DNA of 64,000 nt from Paracoccaceae bacterium (GTDB lineage Bacteria > Pseudomonadota > Alphaproteobacteria > Rhodobacterales > Rhodobacteraceae): the NCBI GenBank assembly GCA_030066855.1, contig JASJAU010000006.1:47694-111693 (forward strand), in the 5' to 3' direction. Each line of letters begins with the position of its first letter. Positions within the stretch are counted from its first letter, which is position 1. Below are positions 47,144 to 55,200 of this stretch, piece after piece. A model generated the notes under the pieces. It saw only the letters and a list, made by a program, of their open reading frames with translations. It did no database searches and was not told where the DNA came from. The position numbers and the translations under genes are program-made.

Positions 47144-47515
47144 TCACCCCAACCAGAGGCGCGTCAGCACCGCCAACCACGCCACTCCGGCCGCAATTGC
47201 GGAAAGGAAGACGCCCGCGCTTCCCGCATCCTTGGCGCGGCCTGCCAGCGGGTGCCGCTCGGTCGAGATGTAGTCAACGGTGTACTCAATCGCGGTGTTG
47301 AACGCCTCCGCCGCCAGCACCAGAACGCCGAGCGCGAGGATCAGCGCCCGCTCACCACCCGTCAACGGCAGCGCGAGCGCCAGCGCGGCCGACACCGCGT
47401 TCGCCCAGACCCAGGACCGGAACGAATGCTGTTCAACCCAAGCGTCGCGGACGCCATTCCAGCTCCAGATGAAACGCAGTCTCAGACGTGCGAAAAAGGC
47501 GGCGATGGACTTCAT
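47144..47515 (-). CDS. dgkA: Diacylglycerol kinase DgkA
   Basis: A 123-residue integral membrane kinase with three hydrophobic helices, phosphorylating diacylglycerol to phosphatidic acid. The catalytic region EAFNTAIEYTVDYIS and GRAKDAGSAGVFLSAIAAG are conserved. It ends 4 bp from the convergent Rieske/GltB-like gene. Confidence 0.93.
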   Translation of the reverse strand: MKSIAAFFARLRLRFIWSWNGVRDAWVEQHSFRSWVWANAVSAALALALPLTGGERALILALGVLVLAAEAFNTAIEYTVDYISTERHPLAGRAKDAGSAGVFLSAIAAGVAWLAVLTRLWLG

Positions 47516-47546
47516 CGCCTTGTGATGGCTTCAACAGGTCAGCCGG

Positions 47547-47810
47547 TCAATCAAAGGATGGCATGATCCCTGCGAGCGACCGCAGCATGTCGGCATTTCG
47601 GCAATACCCCGGAATGCCATGATCGCCGCGATCCAGCCGCGTCTCGCAATCCTCCGGGGCGGCGCACCCTGCGCAGGACAGCACCGCCGCCTGCAACTCG
47701 CCGGGGTTCAGCGCGCCCGATTGCAGTGCCAATTCCAGATCGACACCATTCCGGTCCGCCATGCGTTCGACCAGCCGCTCGTGATGGGCCAGACGGGACG
47801 TAATGCTCAT
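47547..47810 (-). CDS. DUF6455-type small Cys-containing protein
   Basis: An 87-residue protein with four cysteines arranged as SCAGCAAPEDC and GYCRN near the middle and C-terminus, and a helical N-terminus (RLAHHERLVERMADRNGVDL). The pattern matches small DUF6455-like proteins frequent in Rhodobacterales. It may bind metal; no experimental function is known to me. Same strand as dgkA, 31 bp upstream of it. Confidence 0.75.
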   Translation of the reverse strand: MSITSRLAHHERLVERMADRNGVDLELALQSGALNPGELQAAVLSCAGCAAPEDCETRLDRGDHGIPGYCRNADMLRSLAGIMPSFD

Positions 47811-47883
47811 GTCTGTCTCCCTTTCCTTGGGAAAGGGATCTCAAGTACGACGCGAAACGGCCCTGATCTGGATCAAACCACCG

Positions 47884-48588
47884 TCAGTTCCGCGCAAGCG
47901 TCTGACGCACAACCGTAATTCGTTCGGCATTCGGCGGATGAGTGCCGAGGAACTGGTTACCCGGATCGACGGCCCGCTGGAAATAGAGGACGCCGCGCAA
48001 AGGATCGTATCCCGCCCGCCGGGCGATGACCGCGCCGAGCGAGTCCGCTTCCAGCTCGAACGCCTTCGAATACCGGCGAGCGCCAACTGTGCCCCCGATA
48101 TTCTGGGCCGTTTCAATGCCCTGCGCGTCAAGACCAGCAAGTTGACCGAAAACCGTGCCCAGGATCATGCCAAGCGCCGCAGTGTTCTGCGTTTGCGGGA
48201 TGTGTCCCTCGATATGATGCGCCGCCTCGTGCGACAGCGCGAAGGCGATCTCGTCGCGGTTTCGCATCTCGTCGAATAAGGCGAGCGTGAACCCGATCAC
48301 CGGGCGGCCATCCCGATCCAGCGTCTGGTAGGCGTTCGGCGGCAGGTTGGGGCGGTCGTCGACCACAATGCGGAAGTCGCAGTCCGCGCCAGGGCGCCTC
48401 TCGCGGCAGGCGCGCTCGGCCACCGGCTCAACCCGCCGAACGACGGCGCGGAAATCGGAGAGTTTCTGGGGCGATCCCCCTTGCGCTGCCGGCAGGTCCG
48501 GCAAGGGACCGCGCGGCGCCGGGACCGACGGGGCCGGCGCCTCGCAGGCGGCGGCGAGGAGAAAGGCGAAGAGGGCGAGGTACCTCAT
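47884..48588 (-). CDS. M48-family metalloprotease lipoprotein
   Basis: A 234-residue lipoprotein with lipobox LAAAC (Cys15) and the zinc protease motif HEAAHH in FALSHEAAHHIEGH (about residue 120), followed by Glu in FELEADSLGAVIARRAGY and a C-terminal THPPNAERI. This is the periplasmic M48 (BepA/LoiP-like) arrangement used in envelope protein quality control. The target is unknown. Confidence 0.88.
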   Translation of the reverse strand: MRYLALFAFLLAAACEAPAPSVPAPRGPLPDLPAAQGGSPQKLSDFRAVVRRVEPVAERACRERRPGADCDFRIVVDDRPNLPPNAYQTLDRDGRPVIGFTLALFDEMRNRDEIAFALSHEAAHHIEGHIPQTQNTAALGMILGTVFGQLAGLDAQGIETAQNIGGTVGARRYSKAFELEADSLGAVIARRAGYDPLRGVLYFQRAVDPGNQFLGTHPPNAERITVVRQTLARN

Positions 48589-48702
48589 AAATCAGGACTT
48601 TCCGTTGTCAGACCCGCTGACAGACTGCCCATGGCACCCGACCGCCTGCAAGCGAATTCCGCGCCCCTTGCGGAGACCCGCCAATCGCGCCACGCTGCCG
48701 CC

Positions 48703-48942
48703 ATGTTTACGATCGAGCACGATTTCGACGCTACCGTTGTCACCCTAGTCGACGAGGCCGCGCCGCACCGACAGGAAGATGTAACCATCACCGCCTTTGA
48801 GGATTGCGTGACCATTGAGCAGCTCGATCCACGCGACGAGATGATGCAGAAGATCACGCTGTCGCTCGCGCAGCTCGCCGATCTGACGGCGGCGCTGAAC
48901 CTGCCCGAGGGTGTCTATCGCCGCAAAGGCGCGGGCGGCTAA
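48703..48942 (+). CDS. Conserved small hypothetical protein
   Basis: A 79-residue acidic protein beginning MFTIEHDFDATVVTLVDE and containing ITAFEDCVTIEQ and KITLSLAQLADLTAALNLPEGVY. I recall similar small proteins in other Rhodobacterales but no function. The open frame extends upstream to 48481 only as a shadow of the protease gene. Start chosen by the conserved N-terminus. Its end overlaps the convergent cytochrome gene by 4 bp. Confidence 0.72.
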   Translation: MFTIEHDFDATVVTLVDEAAPHRQEDVTITAFEDCVTIEQLDPRDEMMQKITLSLAQLADLTAALNLPEGVYRRKGAGG

Positions 48943-49478
48943 CCCCGCACCATCCTTCTGAGCGTGCCATCGCGTCGGGTCAGCGCCCCCGCGACGTGCA
49001 GAACCACGCAAAGCGCCAGAAGCTTCGTCAGGACGAAATGAACGGCGAAGGCCGAGCTCTCCCAGGCCTCGGAAGTCGGGGCGAGCGGCGGCAGGGTGAA
49101 GCGCTCAAATATCACGACATCCAAACCGGAGGCGCCGCTGCCGACCCAGCCGCTGAGCGGAACGGCGATCAAAAGGACGTAGAACGACCGATGAACCCAT
49201 CGCGCCGCGCTATCCTTCCATGGGGTGTCAGCGGGCAGGCTTCTGGGGGGCGGCGACGCAAGGTGCCAGATCAACCGCAGTATCAGCAGCGCGAGCAGAA
49301 CCACTCCGATCGATTTGTGCAGGCCGAAGAGCCAGAGGTTCGACATCCCCACCTCCATCCGCGCGATGTAGCTGCCGAGCCCCAGCATAGCGATCACGCC
49401 CAGCGCCATCGCCCAGTGGATCGCTCGCGTGACCCAGCCGAAGGAGCTCTCCGTGTTCAGCGCGCTCAAGCCGCTCAC
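48939..49478 (-). CDS. Cytochrome b561 family protein
   Basis: A 179-residue integral membrane protein with four hydrophobic helices and heme-ligand histidine candidates in ITRAIHWAMAL-type, LFGLHKSIGV and VVLHVAGAL contexts. This is the bacterial cytochrome b561 (YodB/CybB-like) pattern for membrane electron transfer. Its start overlaps the yceI stop by 4 bp. A YceI-cytochrome b561 pairing is common. Confidence 0.9.
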   Translation of the reverse strand: MSGLSALNTESSFGWVTRAIHWAMALGVIAMLGLGSYIARMEVGMSNLWLFGLHKSIGVVLLALLILRLIWHLASPPPRSLPADTPWKDSAARWVHRSFYVLLIAVPLSGWVGSGASGLDVVIFERFTLPPLAPTSEAWESSAFAVHFVLTKLLALCVVLHVAGALTRRDGTLRRMVRG

Positions 49479-50047
49479 TCCGCCAGATCGATGCGCACGA
49501 GGATGTCGAGCGTGACTTCATCGCCGACGAGATCGCTCCATCCTGTCGCGCCGAAGTCGCTCCGCGCGACTGCGCCGGTCATGTAGACCGAGAGCCGGCC
49601 GCGCTCGCCCTCCGCGCTGCCTTGCGGGCGGAAGACCTCGGCATCCAGCACCACGGGCCGTGTCACGCCCCGGATGGTGATGTCGCCAGCCATCCGCGCC
49701 TTGGCGCCTACGCCCTGAATTGCGATGATTTCGGTCGCCACGAAGGTGATCGTGGGGTGGTTGGCGGCGTCGAGCACCTTCGGGCCGGTCATGGCTTGCG
49801 TCGCGAAGGGGAAGTTCGCGCGGGCGCGCGCGACGTCGAGCGATACCGAGACCTTGCTTCGGGCCGCGCGCTCGAAGTCCAAGGTAATTTCGGCTGAACG
49901 CACCGGCATGGCGCCGGTGATCTGGTCAGGGCCGAAGGGCACCTTGAAACCGACGCGGCTGTCCTCTGCGTCGAGCGTGTAGACCAGCGGCGCGGCGACG
50001 GCGGGGGCGGCAAGGATAAGGACGAGGGCGAGGATCGCGCGGAACAT
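49475..50047 (-). CDS. YceI-family periplasmic protein
   Basis: A 190-residue protein with a signal peptide (MFRAILALVLILAAPAVAAP) and a YceI lipocalin-like beta-barrel: YTLDAEDSRVGFKVPFG, ITLDFERAA, HPTITFVATEI, GDITIRGVTRPVVLDAEV, and WSDLVGDEVTLDILVRIDL. Family members bind isoprenoid quinone-like lipids. Co-transcribed with the b561 gene, suggesting a redox-lipid role. Confidence 0.92.
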   Translation of the reverse strand: MFRAILALVLILAAPAVAAPLVYTLDAEDSRVGFKVPFGPDQITGAMPVRSAEITLDFERAARSKVSVSLDVARARANFPFATQAMTGPKVLDAANHPTITFVATEIIAIQGVGAKARMAGDITIRGVTRPVVLDAEVFRPQGSAEGERGRLSVYMTGAVARSDFGATGWSDLVGDEVTLDILVRIDLAE

Positions 50048-50495
50048 GGTTGCAGTTTACTCCGGTTCGGCGGAACGGCCGGTCATTTCCTTGTTATTCC
50101 GCCTGGCCGCGAATATCGGATCATTCGTAAGTTGGTGTTGCGTGATGGCCGTCACGACGAACGTTTTCGACACTTCTTCTTAAGAAAGAAAGCGAATATC
50201 CCCTCTCGCTAGCACGCGGGTCACCCAACCCGCAGACGAGAGGCCTCGCGCGACCCGCGCGACTGGACCTTGCGCATCTCTCCCGGGCCGACCCCCGATC
50301 AGGCCGGGTGGTCGTTGCCACCCGGAACGCCGCTTAATCGGGCGGCGGCTCCTTTTCTCTCCTTCGGACCAACTTCCGAACGCCAAAAGCGACAGACTGA
50401 CATGGCGGCAGGCCTCCCCTGCGGCCCTTTTGGCTGTGGCTCCCTGACATGCGACCCGCTAGTGTCCGCCCGGATAAAGATTGGGGATGCCGGGG
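50048..50495. other. 448-bp intergenic region yceI / deacetylase
   Basis: No credible open frame. Divergent promoters for yceI (minus) and the deacetylase (plus) must lie here. The central part (50196-50360) is unusually rich in perfect inverted repeats and is listed separately. The flanks show no repeats. Confidence 0.5.
50196..50360 (+). ncRNA. Possible structured RNA (leader or small RNA) upstream of the deacetylase gene
   Basis: Four consecutive GC-rich hairpins: CCTCTCG (50202-50208)/CGAGAGG (50237-50243) enclosing GCGGGT (50216-50221)/ACCCGC (50228-50233); TCGCGCG (50246-50252)/CGCGCGA (50256-50262); CCGGGTGG (50304-50311)/CCACCCGG (50318-50325); and CGCCGC (50328-50333)/GCGGCG (50342-50347), then CTCCTTTTCTCTCC. 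The third stem shares bases with an alternative CCCGG/CCGGG pairing (50283-50308), as in attenuators. Strand and boundaries are inferred; no known RNA family is recognised. Confidence 0.35.
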
Positions 50496-51596
50496 ATGGC
50501 CACGGGGTTTTTCTGGGATGAGCGCTGTTTCTGGCATTCGGGCGGGAACTACGCCTTCATGTCGCCTGTGGGCGGTCTGGTGCAGCCGACCGCCGCTGGC
50601 GGCCTGCCCGAGAATCCGGAAACCAAGCGCCGGCTGAAGAACCTTCTTGAGGTCACGGGGCTTTGGCGCGAGCTTTCGCCGTCCGGCGCAGAGCCCGTCA
50701 CCCGCGAAGACCTCTTCCGCATCCATGCGGGCGACTTCCTGTCCGAGTTCCGTACGCTCTCCCGAAAGGGCGGCGGCGAAACCGGGCTTCGCGCACCCTA
50801 TGGTCCAGATGGCTACGACATCGCTTTGCAAAGCGCCGGGCTGGTCAAGGCGGCGCTCTTCTCTGTCCTCGACGGGACCTACCGGAACGCCTACGCGCTT
50901 TCGCGCCCGCCCGGCCACCACTGCCTTCCCGACTGGCAGAACGGCTTCTGCCTTCTCGCCAATATCGCCATCGCGATCGAGGCGGCGCTGGCCGAGGGCC
51001 GGGCCGAGCGGATCGCGGTGCTGGACTGGGACGTGCATCACGGCAACGGGACCGAGGCGATCTTCTATGAGCGTCCCGACGTCCTCACGGTCTCGATGCA
51101 TCAGGAGCGGAACTACCCGCTCGACACCGGTGATTTCGGTGACCGGGGGCGCGGGCCGGGCGAAGGGAATAACCTCAACATCCCGCTTCCCCCCGGCTCC
51201 GGCCACGAGAGCTGGGTTCGGGCGCTGAACGTCCTCGCCCTGCCCGCCATCCGCGCTTTCCGGCCCGACCTCGTCGTCGTCGCCTGCGGTTTTGACGCCG
51301 CCGCTTTCGATCCGCTCAGCCGGACGCTCGCCACGGTCGAGACTTTCCGCGAGATGACACGCGCGACAATGGAGCTGGCCGATGGCATTTGCGGCGGGCG
51401 GATCGCGATGGCGCATGAGGGCGGTTACTCCGAGATGTACGTGCCCTTCTGCGGCCATGCGACGCTGGCCGAGATGGCGGGCAGCGCGATTGACGCGCCC
51501 GACCCTTTCTCCGAGACCCTGGAGAAACGGCAGCCGAGCCGAAGGTTCAACGCGTTTGTGGACGGGTTGATCGATGAAATGGCGGCGGCGCTTTGA
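50496..51596 (+). CDS. Class II histone deacetylase-like / acetylpolyamine amidohydrolase family protein
   Basis: A 366-residue zinc deacetylase. Active-site blocks: SRPPGHHCLPDWQNGFC (paired His), VLDWDVHHGNGTEAIFY (Asp-His metal ligands), VVACGFDAAAFDPL (metal Asp), and AHEGGYSEMYVPFC (Tyr). Bacterial members deacetylate acetylpolyamines or other small amides rather than histones; the substrate here is unknown. Candidate starts are TTG 50481, ATG 50487 and ATG 50496; the last is taken because GGGGA lies about 8 nt upstream. Confidence 0.88.
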   Translation: MATGFFWDERCFWHSGGNYAFMSPVGGLVQPTAAGGLPENPETKRRLKNLLEVTGLWRELSPSGAEPVTREDLFRIHAGDFLSEFRTLSRKGGGETGLRAPYGPDGYDIALQSAGLVKAALFSVLDGTYRNAYALSRPPGHHCLPDWQNGFCLLANIAIAIEAALAEGRAERIAVLDWDVHHGNGTEAIFYERPDVLTVSMHQERNYPLDTGDFGDRGRGPGEGNNLNIPLPPGSGHESWVRALNVLALPAIRAFRPDLVVVACGFDAAAFDPLSRTLATVETFREMTRATMELADGICGGRIAMAHEGGYSEMYVPFCGHATLAEMAGSAIDAPDPFSETLEKRQPSRRFNAFVDGLIDEMAAAL

Positions 51597-51661
51597 CAGG
51601 GGCCGTCTGGAAAACCTGCCGAGCCGTCAATAAATAACCCCGCGAACAGCCGGAGGATCTC

Positions 51662-52240
51662 ATGCCCGCGCCCAATCGGGAGGCGACCGCCTTTCTCAAG
51701 ACCCGCCGCTCGCGTCCCGCCAAAACGCTGACAGGCCCGGTGCCGTCGCGCGACGAGTTATCCGAGCTTCTTACCATCGCCGCCCGTTGCCCGGATCACG
51801 GCAAGCTGGAGCCCTGGCGGTTTCTGGTGCTGAAGAAAGCCGCGCTCGCGCGTCTCTCCGAGACGATCCCGCCGCGCGGGGCGGAATTGGGTGTGGAGCC
51901 CGATAAAGTCGACAAGATGGTCTATCAGCTCGCCTCCGCCGATCTGGCCGTCGCGGTCATCGCCTCGCCGAAGCCTTCCGAGAAGATCCCGGAGATCGAG
52001 CAAACGCTCTCTGCCGGCGCTGTGTGCCTGCAGCTTCTGAACGCCGCGCTCGCCGCCGGATGGGGCGCGAACTGGCTGAGCGGCTGGGCCTCGCATGACA
52101 AGGAATGGCGCGAGCAGGCGCTGGGCCTGATGCCGCATGAATGGATCGCCGGCTTCATCCATATCGGGTCCGAGACCAGCGCGCCGCCTGAGCGCCCGCG
52201 CCCGGACATGGACGCCAAGGTGGAGTGGATCGAAGCGTGA
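51662..52240 (+). CDS. Nitroreductase family protein (YdjA-like)
   Basis: A 192-residue FMN-dependent oxidoreductase of the short YdjA type. The N-terminal FMN-binding RRSRPAKTLTGP, the LLTIAARCPDHGKLEPWRFLVL block, and GAVCLQLLNAALAAGWGANWLSGW are characteristic. Its stop overlaps the next gene start by 4 bp (GTGA), so the two are coupled. Confidence 0.88.
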   Translation: MPAPNREATAFLKTRRSRPAKTLTGPVPSRDELSELLTIAARCPDHGKLEPWRFLVLKKAALARLSETIPPRGAELGVEPDKVDKMVYQLASADLAVAVIASPKPSEKIPEIEQTLSAGAVCLQLLNAALAAGWGANWLSGWASHDKEWREQALGLMPHEWIAGFIHIGSETSAPPERPRPDMDAKVEWIEA

Positions 52241-52929
52241 TTCTGAACGCGATCCTCTCGGCGCTCGGCCAAATCAGCGACCCGCGCTTTCGCCGGGTCA
52301 TCGCGCTGGGTGTCGGGCTGACCATCGGTCTCCTGGCCATCGTCTATGCCATTGTTTTTTTTCTGGTTCAGTTGCTCCTGCCCGAGGCGTTCACACTCCC
52401 CTGGATCGGCGAGATCCGGTTCGTCGATGACCTCCTCTCCTGGGGCTCGCTCGTTCTGATGCTGTTCCTCTCGATCTTCCTGATGGTGCCGGTCGCCTCG
52501 GCCTTCACAGGCATATTCCTCGATGACGTGGCCGACGCGGTGGAGGCGGAGCATTATCCTACCCTTCCCCCGGCCCCGCGCCTTGGGCTGGCTGAGGGAA
52601 TCACCGAGGCGCTGACGTTCCTGGGCGTGATCATCGGCGCCAACCTGCTGGCTCTGATCGCCTATATCCTGCTGGCGCCCTTCGCGCCGATCATCTTCTA
52701 CGCGCTGAACGGGTTTCTGCTCGGCAGGGAATATTTCCGCATGATCGCCGTGCGCCGTCTTGGCCGTGAGGGCGCCCGACAGGCCTTCCGCCGCCATATC
52801 GGCGCGATCTGGGCCACCGGCGCGCTGATGGCGGTGCCGCTGACGATCCCGCTGGCGAACCTCCTCGTCCCGGTGATCGGGGCAGCGGCGTTCACCCATC
52901 TGTATCATTCGCTGGAAAGCCGGGGTTAG
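52237..52929 (+). CDS. EI24/CysZ-like membrane protein
   Basis: A 230-residue membrane protein with about four hydrophobic segments and the family motif FLDDVADAVEAEHYP after the second; NGFLLGREYFRMIA is also typical of EI24/CysZ proteins, which include sulfate permeases. The frame opens at 52225, but the GTG at 52237 forms a 4-bp overlap with the nitroreductase stop and begins the family N-terminus MILNAILSALGQ. The sulfate function is not proven here. Confidence 0.85.
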   Translation: MILNAILSALGQISDPRFRRVIALGVGLTIGLLAIVYAIVFFLVQLLLPEAFTLPWIGEIRFVDDLLSWGSLVLMLFLSIFLMVPVASAFTGIFLDDVADAVEAEHYPTLPPAPRLGLAEGITEALTFLGVIIGANLLALIAYILLAPFAPIIFYALNGFLLGREYFRMIAVRRLGREGARQAFRRHIGAIWATGALMAVPLTIPLANLLVPVIGAAAFTHLYHSLESRG

Positions 52930-53213
52930 CCGGCCTCTGACGGCGCGCCCATCCGATTGAAGATGTCGATATCGCGCACGCCAATCCCGCCCCAGAGAAT
53001 GACCGAGGCAATGACCAACCAGATGGCCACTGCCCAATAGGTCGTGATCTTGGCCTTCCGCCGCATCGAGAAGGAGGACGACGGCGCGCCTGCCTGCGTT
53101 CCCTCAACACGCTCGCCCACATCGCCCTGGGTCTCCAGCCGGATCGGCAGGACGACGAACAGGGTCATGAACCAGATGACGGCGAAGAGGACGAGACCGG
53201 AGACGATGGACAT
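52926..53213 (-). CDS. DUF1467 family membrane protein
   Basis: A 95-residue protein with two hydrophobic segments (about 3-24 and 57-78). The first contains VLFAVIWFMTLFVVLPIRLETQG, the DUF1467 signature. Its ATG overlaps the epimerase stop by 1 bp (TGATG), a conserved pairing in Rhodobacterales. Function unknown. Confidence 0.88.
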   Translation of the reverse strand: MSIVSGLVLFAVIWFMTLFVVLPIRLETQGDVGERVEGTQAGAPSSSFSMRRKAKITTYWAVAIWLVIASVILWGGIGVRDIDIFNRMGAPSEAG

Positions 53214-53617
53214 CAGACCTCTTCCAGCTCGACGAGGGTACCCGTGAAGTCTTTTGGATGGAGGAAAAGAACCGGCTTGCCGTGGGCGCCAATCTTGGGC
53301 TTGCCGTCACCCAACACCCGCGCACCATCCGCTGTCAGCTTGGCGGCGGCGGCGGCGATGTCCTCGACCTCGTAGCAGATGTGGTGGATGCCGCCGGACG
53401 GGTTTTTCTCAAGAAATCCGGCGATGGGAGAGTTGTCGCCAAGCGGATAGAGCAGCTCGACTTTGGTGTTCGGCAAAGTGATGAAAACCACCGTCACGCC
53501 GTGATCCGGCTCGTCCTGCGGCGGACCGACATCGGCGCCGAGCGTGTCGCGGTACTGCGCCGCCGCCGACTCGAGATCCGGGACGGCGATGGCCACATGG
53601 TTCAGACGTCCAATCAT
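53213..53617 (-). CDS. mce: Methylmalonyl-CoA epimerase
   Basis: A 134-residue VOC-fold enzyme interconverting (R)- and (S)-methylmalonyl-CoA in propionate metabolism. Metal-ligand residues appear in LNHVAIAVPDL (His), TKVELLYPLG (Glu), GIHHICYEVED (His) and TLVELEEV (Glu). It is the first gene of a two-gene unit with DUF1467. Confidence 0.93.
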   Translation of the reverse strand: MIGRLNHVAIAVPDLESAAAQYRDTLGADVGPPQDEPDHGVTVVFITLPNTKVELLYPLGDNSPIAGFLEKNPSGGIHHICYEVEDIAAAAAKLTADGARVLGDGKPKIGAHGKPVLFLHPKDFTGTLVELEEV

Positions 53618-53768
53618 GGCGGTCTCCCTTTCTGTGGCGGGTTATGGCGGTCGGATACTGCCGCGACAAGGGACAGGGCGCCGCAGATATTCTCGCGATT
53701 AACGCTTCTTTAGGTTAAGATGGCGACAAGTCAGGCGCGGGACTCATATTGAGGGCAGGAGCAGCACA

Positions 53769-54474
53769 ATGCCCCAGACGCTTGAAGACTTCCTGATGAC
53801 ACGGCAACCGACAGCGGAGCGTCCGCTGCTGGGCCAGACCATCCTCGTCGTCGAAGACAGCCGCTATGTCTGCGAGGCGCTGCGCATGATCTGCCAGCGC
53901 TCGGGCGCGCGGATACGGCGAGCCGACAGTCTGAGATCGGCCGAACGGCACCTGCGCACCTATCGCCCCGGAATCGTGCTGGTCGACCTCGGGCTGCCGG
54001 ACGGATCGGGGCTTGAGCTCATCAAGGCGCTTTCCCCCGGGGAAGAGGATTATCCAGTCGTGATCGCGATGTCAGGTGACGACGCCAAGGCGGACGCGGC
54101 GAAATCGGCGGGCGCGCGCCTTTCTCGCCAAACCGATCAACTCCGTCTCTGCGTTTCAGGCAGCCATTCTGGCGGAGATGCCGCGCGAGGCGCGGCCGGC
54201 GGGCCTCAGACCCGTCACCTCGGATGCGGTCATCCCGGACCGGATCGCGCTTCGCGACGATCTGGCGCTGGCTGACGAGCTTTTGTCGGACAACCCCACG
54301 AACGAGACGCTCGAGTACGTCTCCGGATTCCTGCGCGGCCTCGCCAAGGCCTCGGATGACGCGGCGCTGGCTGACGCGGCCCGCGCGCTCCGCGCTGGGC
54401 ACGGCGCAACTGGCGCCCGCGCCCGTCTTCAGAACCTCCTGCGGGAGCGGTTGAAGGCAGAGCAGCCGGTTTGA
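53769..54474 (+). pseudogene. Response regulator with C-terminal domain, frameshifted in a GC run
   Basis: The receiver domain starts normally (ILVVEDSRYVCEALRMI, phosphoacceptor in VLVDLGLPDGSG). The frame then breaks within the run GCGCGCGC (54112-54119). The other frame continues the receiver with RAFLAKPINSVSAFQAAIL, including the conserved Lys, and a helical tail ending LRERLKAEQPV. Two missing bases (one GC unit) restore a single protein of about 235 residues. AGGAG lies 7 nt before the ATG. Either a slippage mutation, a sequencing error or programmed frameshifting; slippage in the dinucleotide run is simplest. Confidence 0.82.
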
Positions 54475-54555
54475 CCCGGCCCCGCATTCCGCAATTGAAA
54501 AACCCCGAATGTTCCCTTAATGTTCGCCTTCCCCGGCGCGAAGGGAAAACGCATC

Positions 54556-55197
54556 ATGTTGGATATGGGCACGAACGCATCACAAGACCTGGCCGATTTC
54601 CTGAACGGTGACCGGTTCGGCGCGGTTCTGGCGGATCCGCCCTGGCGATTCGTGAACCGGACCGGGAAGGTCGCACCGGAGCACAAGCGCTTGGCCCGCT
54701 ACCCGACCATGGATCTCGAAGAGATCTGCGCGCTCCCCGTGGCCGACCATCTTGAGGATCGCGCGCATTGCTATCTCTGGGTGCCGAACGCGCTTTTGCC
54801 CGAGGGGCTTCAGGTGCTGCAAGCCTGGGGGTTCGACTACAAGTCCAACATCATCTGGCACAAGGTCCGCAAAGATGGCGGCTCGGACGGGCGCGGTGTC
54901 GGTTTCTATTTCCGCAACGTGACCGAAGTGATCCTGTTCGGCACGCGTGGCAAGAACGTCCGCACCGAGGCGCCCGGTCGCCGGCAGGTCAACATGATCC
55001 AAAGCCGCAAGCGCGAGCATTCGCGCAAACCCGACGAGCAATACGAGATCATCGAAGGCTGCTCCTGGGGCCCGTATCTCGAGCTGTTCGGGCGCGGCGT
55101 GCGCAAGGGCTGGACTGTCTGGGGTAATCAGGCGGATGCGGACTACAAGCCGGATTGGGAGACCTATCGGTATAATTCGGGGATGGCGGCAGAGTAG
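54556..55197 (+). CDS. MT-A70 family adenine methyltransferase
   Basis: A 213-residue SAM-dependent methyltransferase with the catalytic DPPW tetrapeptide in VLADPPWRF (residues about 24-27), then CYLWVPNALLPEGLQVLQAWGF, NIIWHKV and a cofactor-binding VTEVILFGTRG. MT-A70 enzymes such as M.MunI make N6-methyladenine in DNA. It faces the BglII-type endonuclease gene tail to tail (3 bp apart), so it is the likely protective methylase. An ATG at 54520 is in frame, but AAGGGA lies 9 nt before the ATG at 54556. Confidence 0.85.
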   Translation: MLDMGTNASQDLADFLNGDRFGAVLADPPWRFVNRTGKVAPEHKRLARYPTMDLEEICALPVADHLEDRAHCYLWVPNALLPEGLQVLQAWGFDYKSNIIWHKVRKDGGSDGRGVGFYFRNVTEVILFGTRGKNVRTEAPGRRQVNMIQSRKREHSRKPDEQYEIIEGCSWGPYLELFGRGVRKGWTVWGNQADADYKPDWETYRYNSGMAAE

Positions 55198-55200
55198 CGA

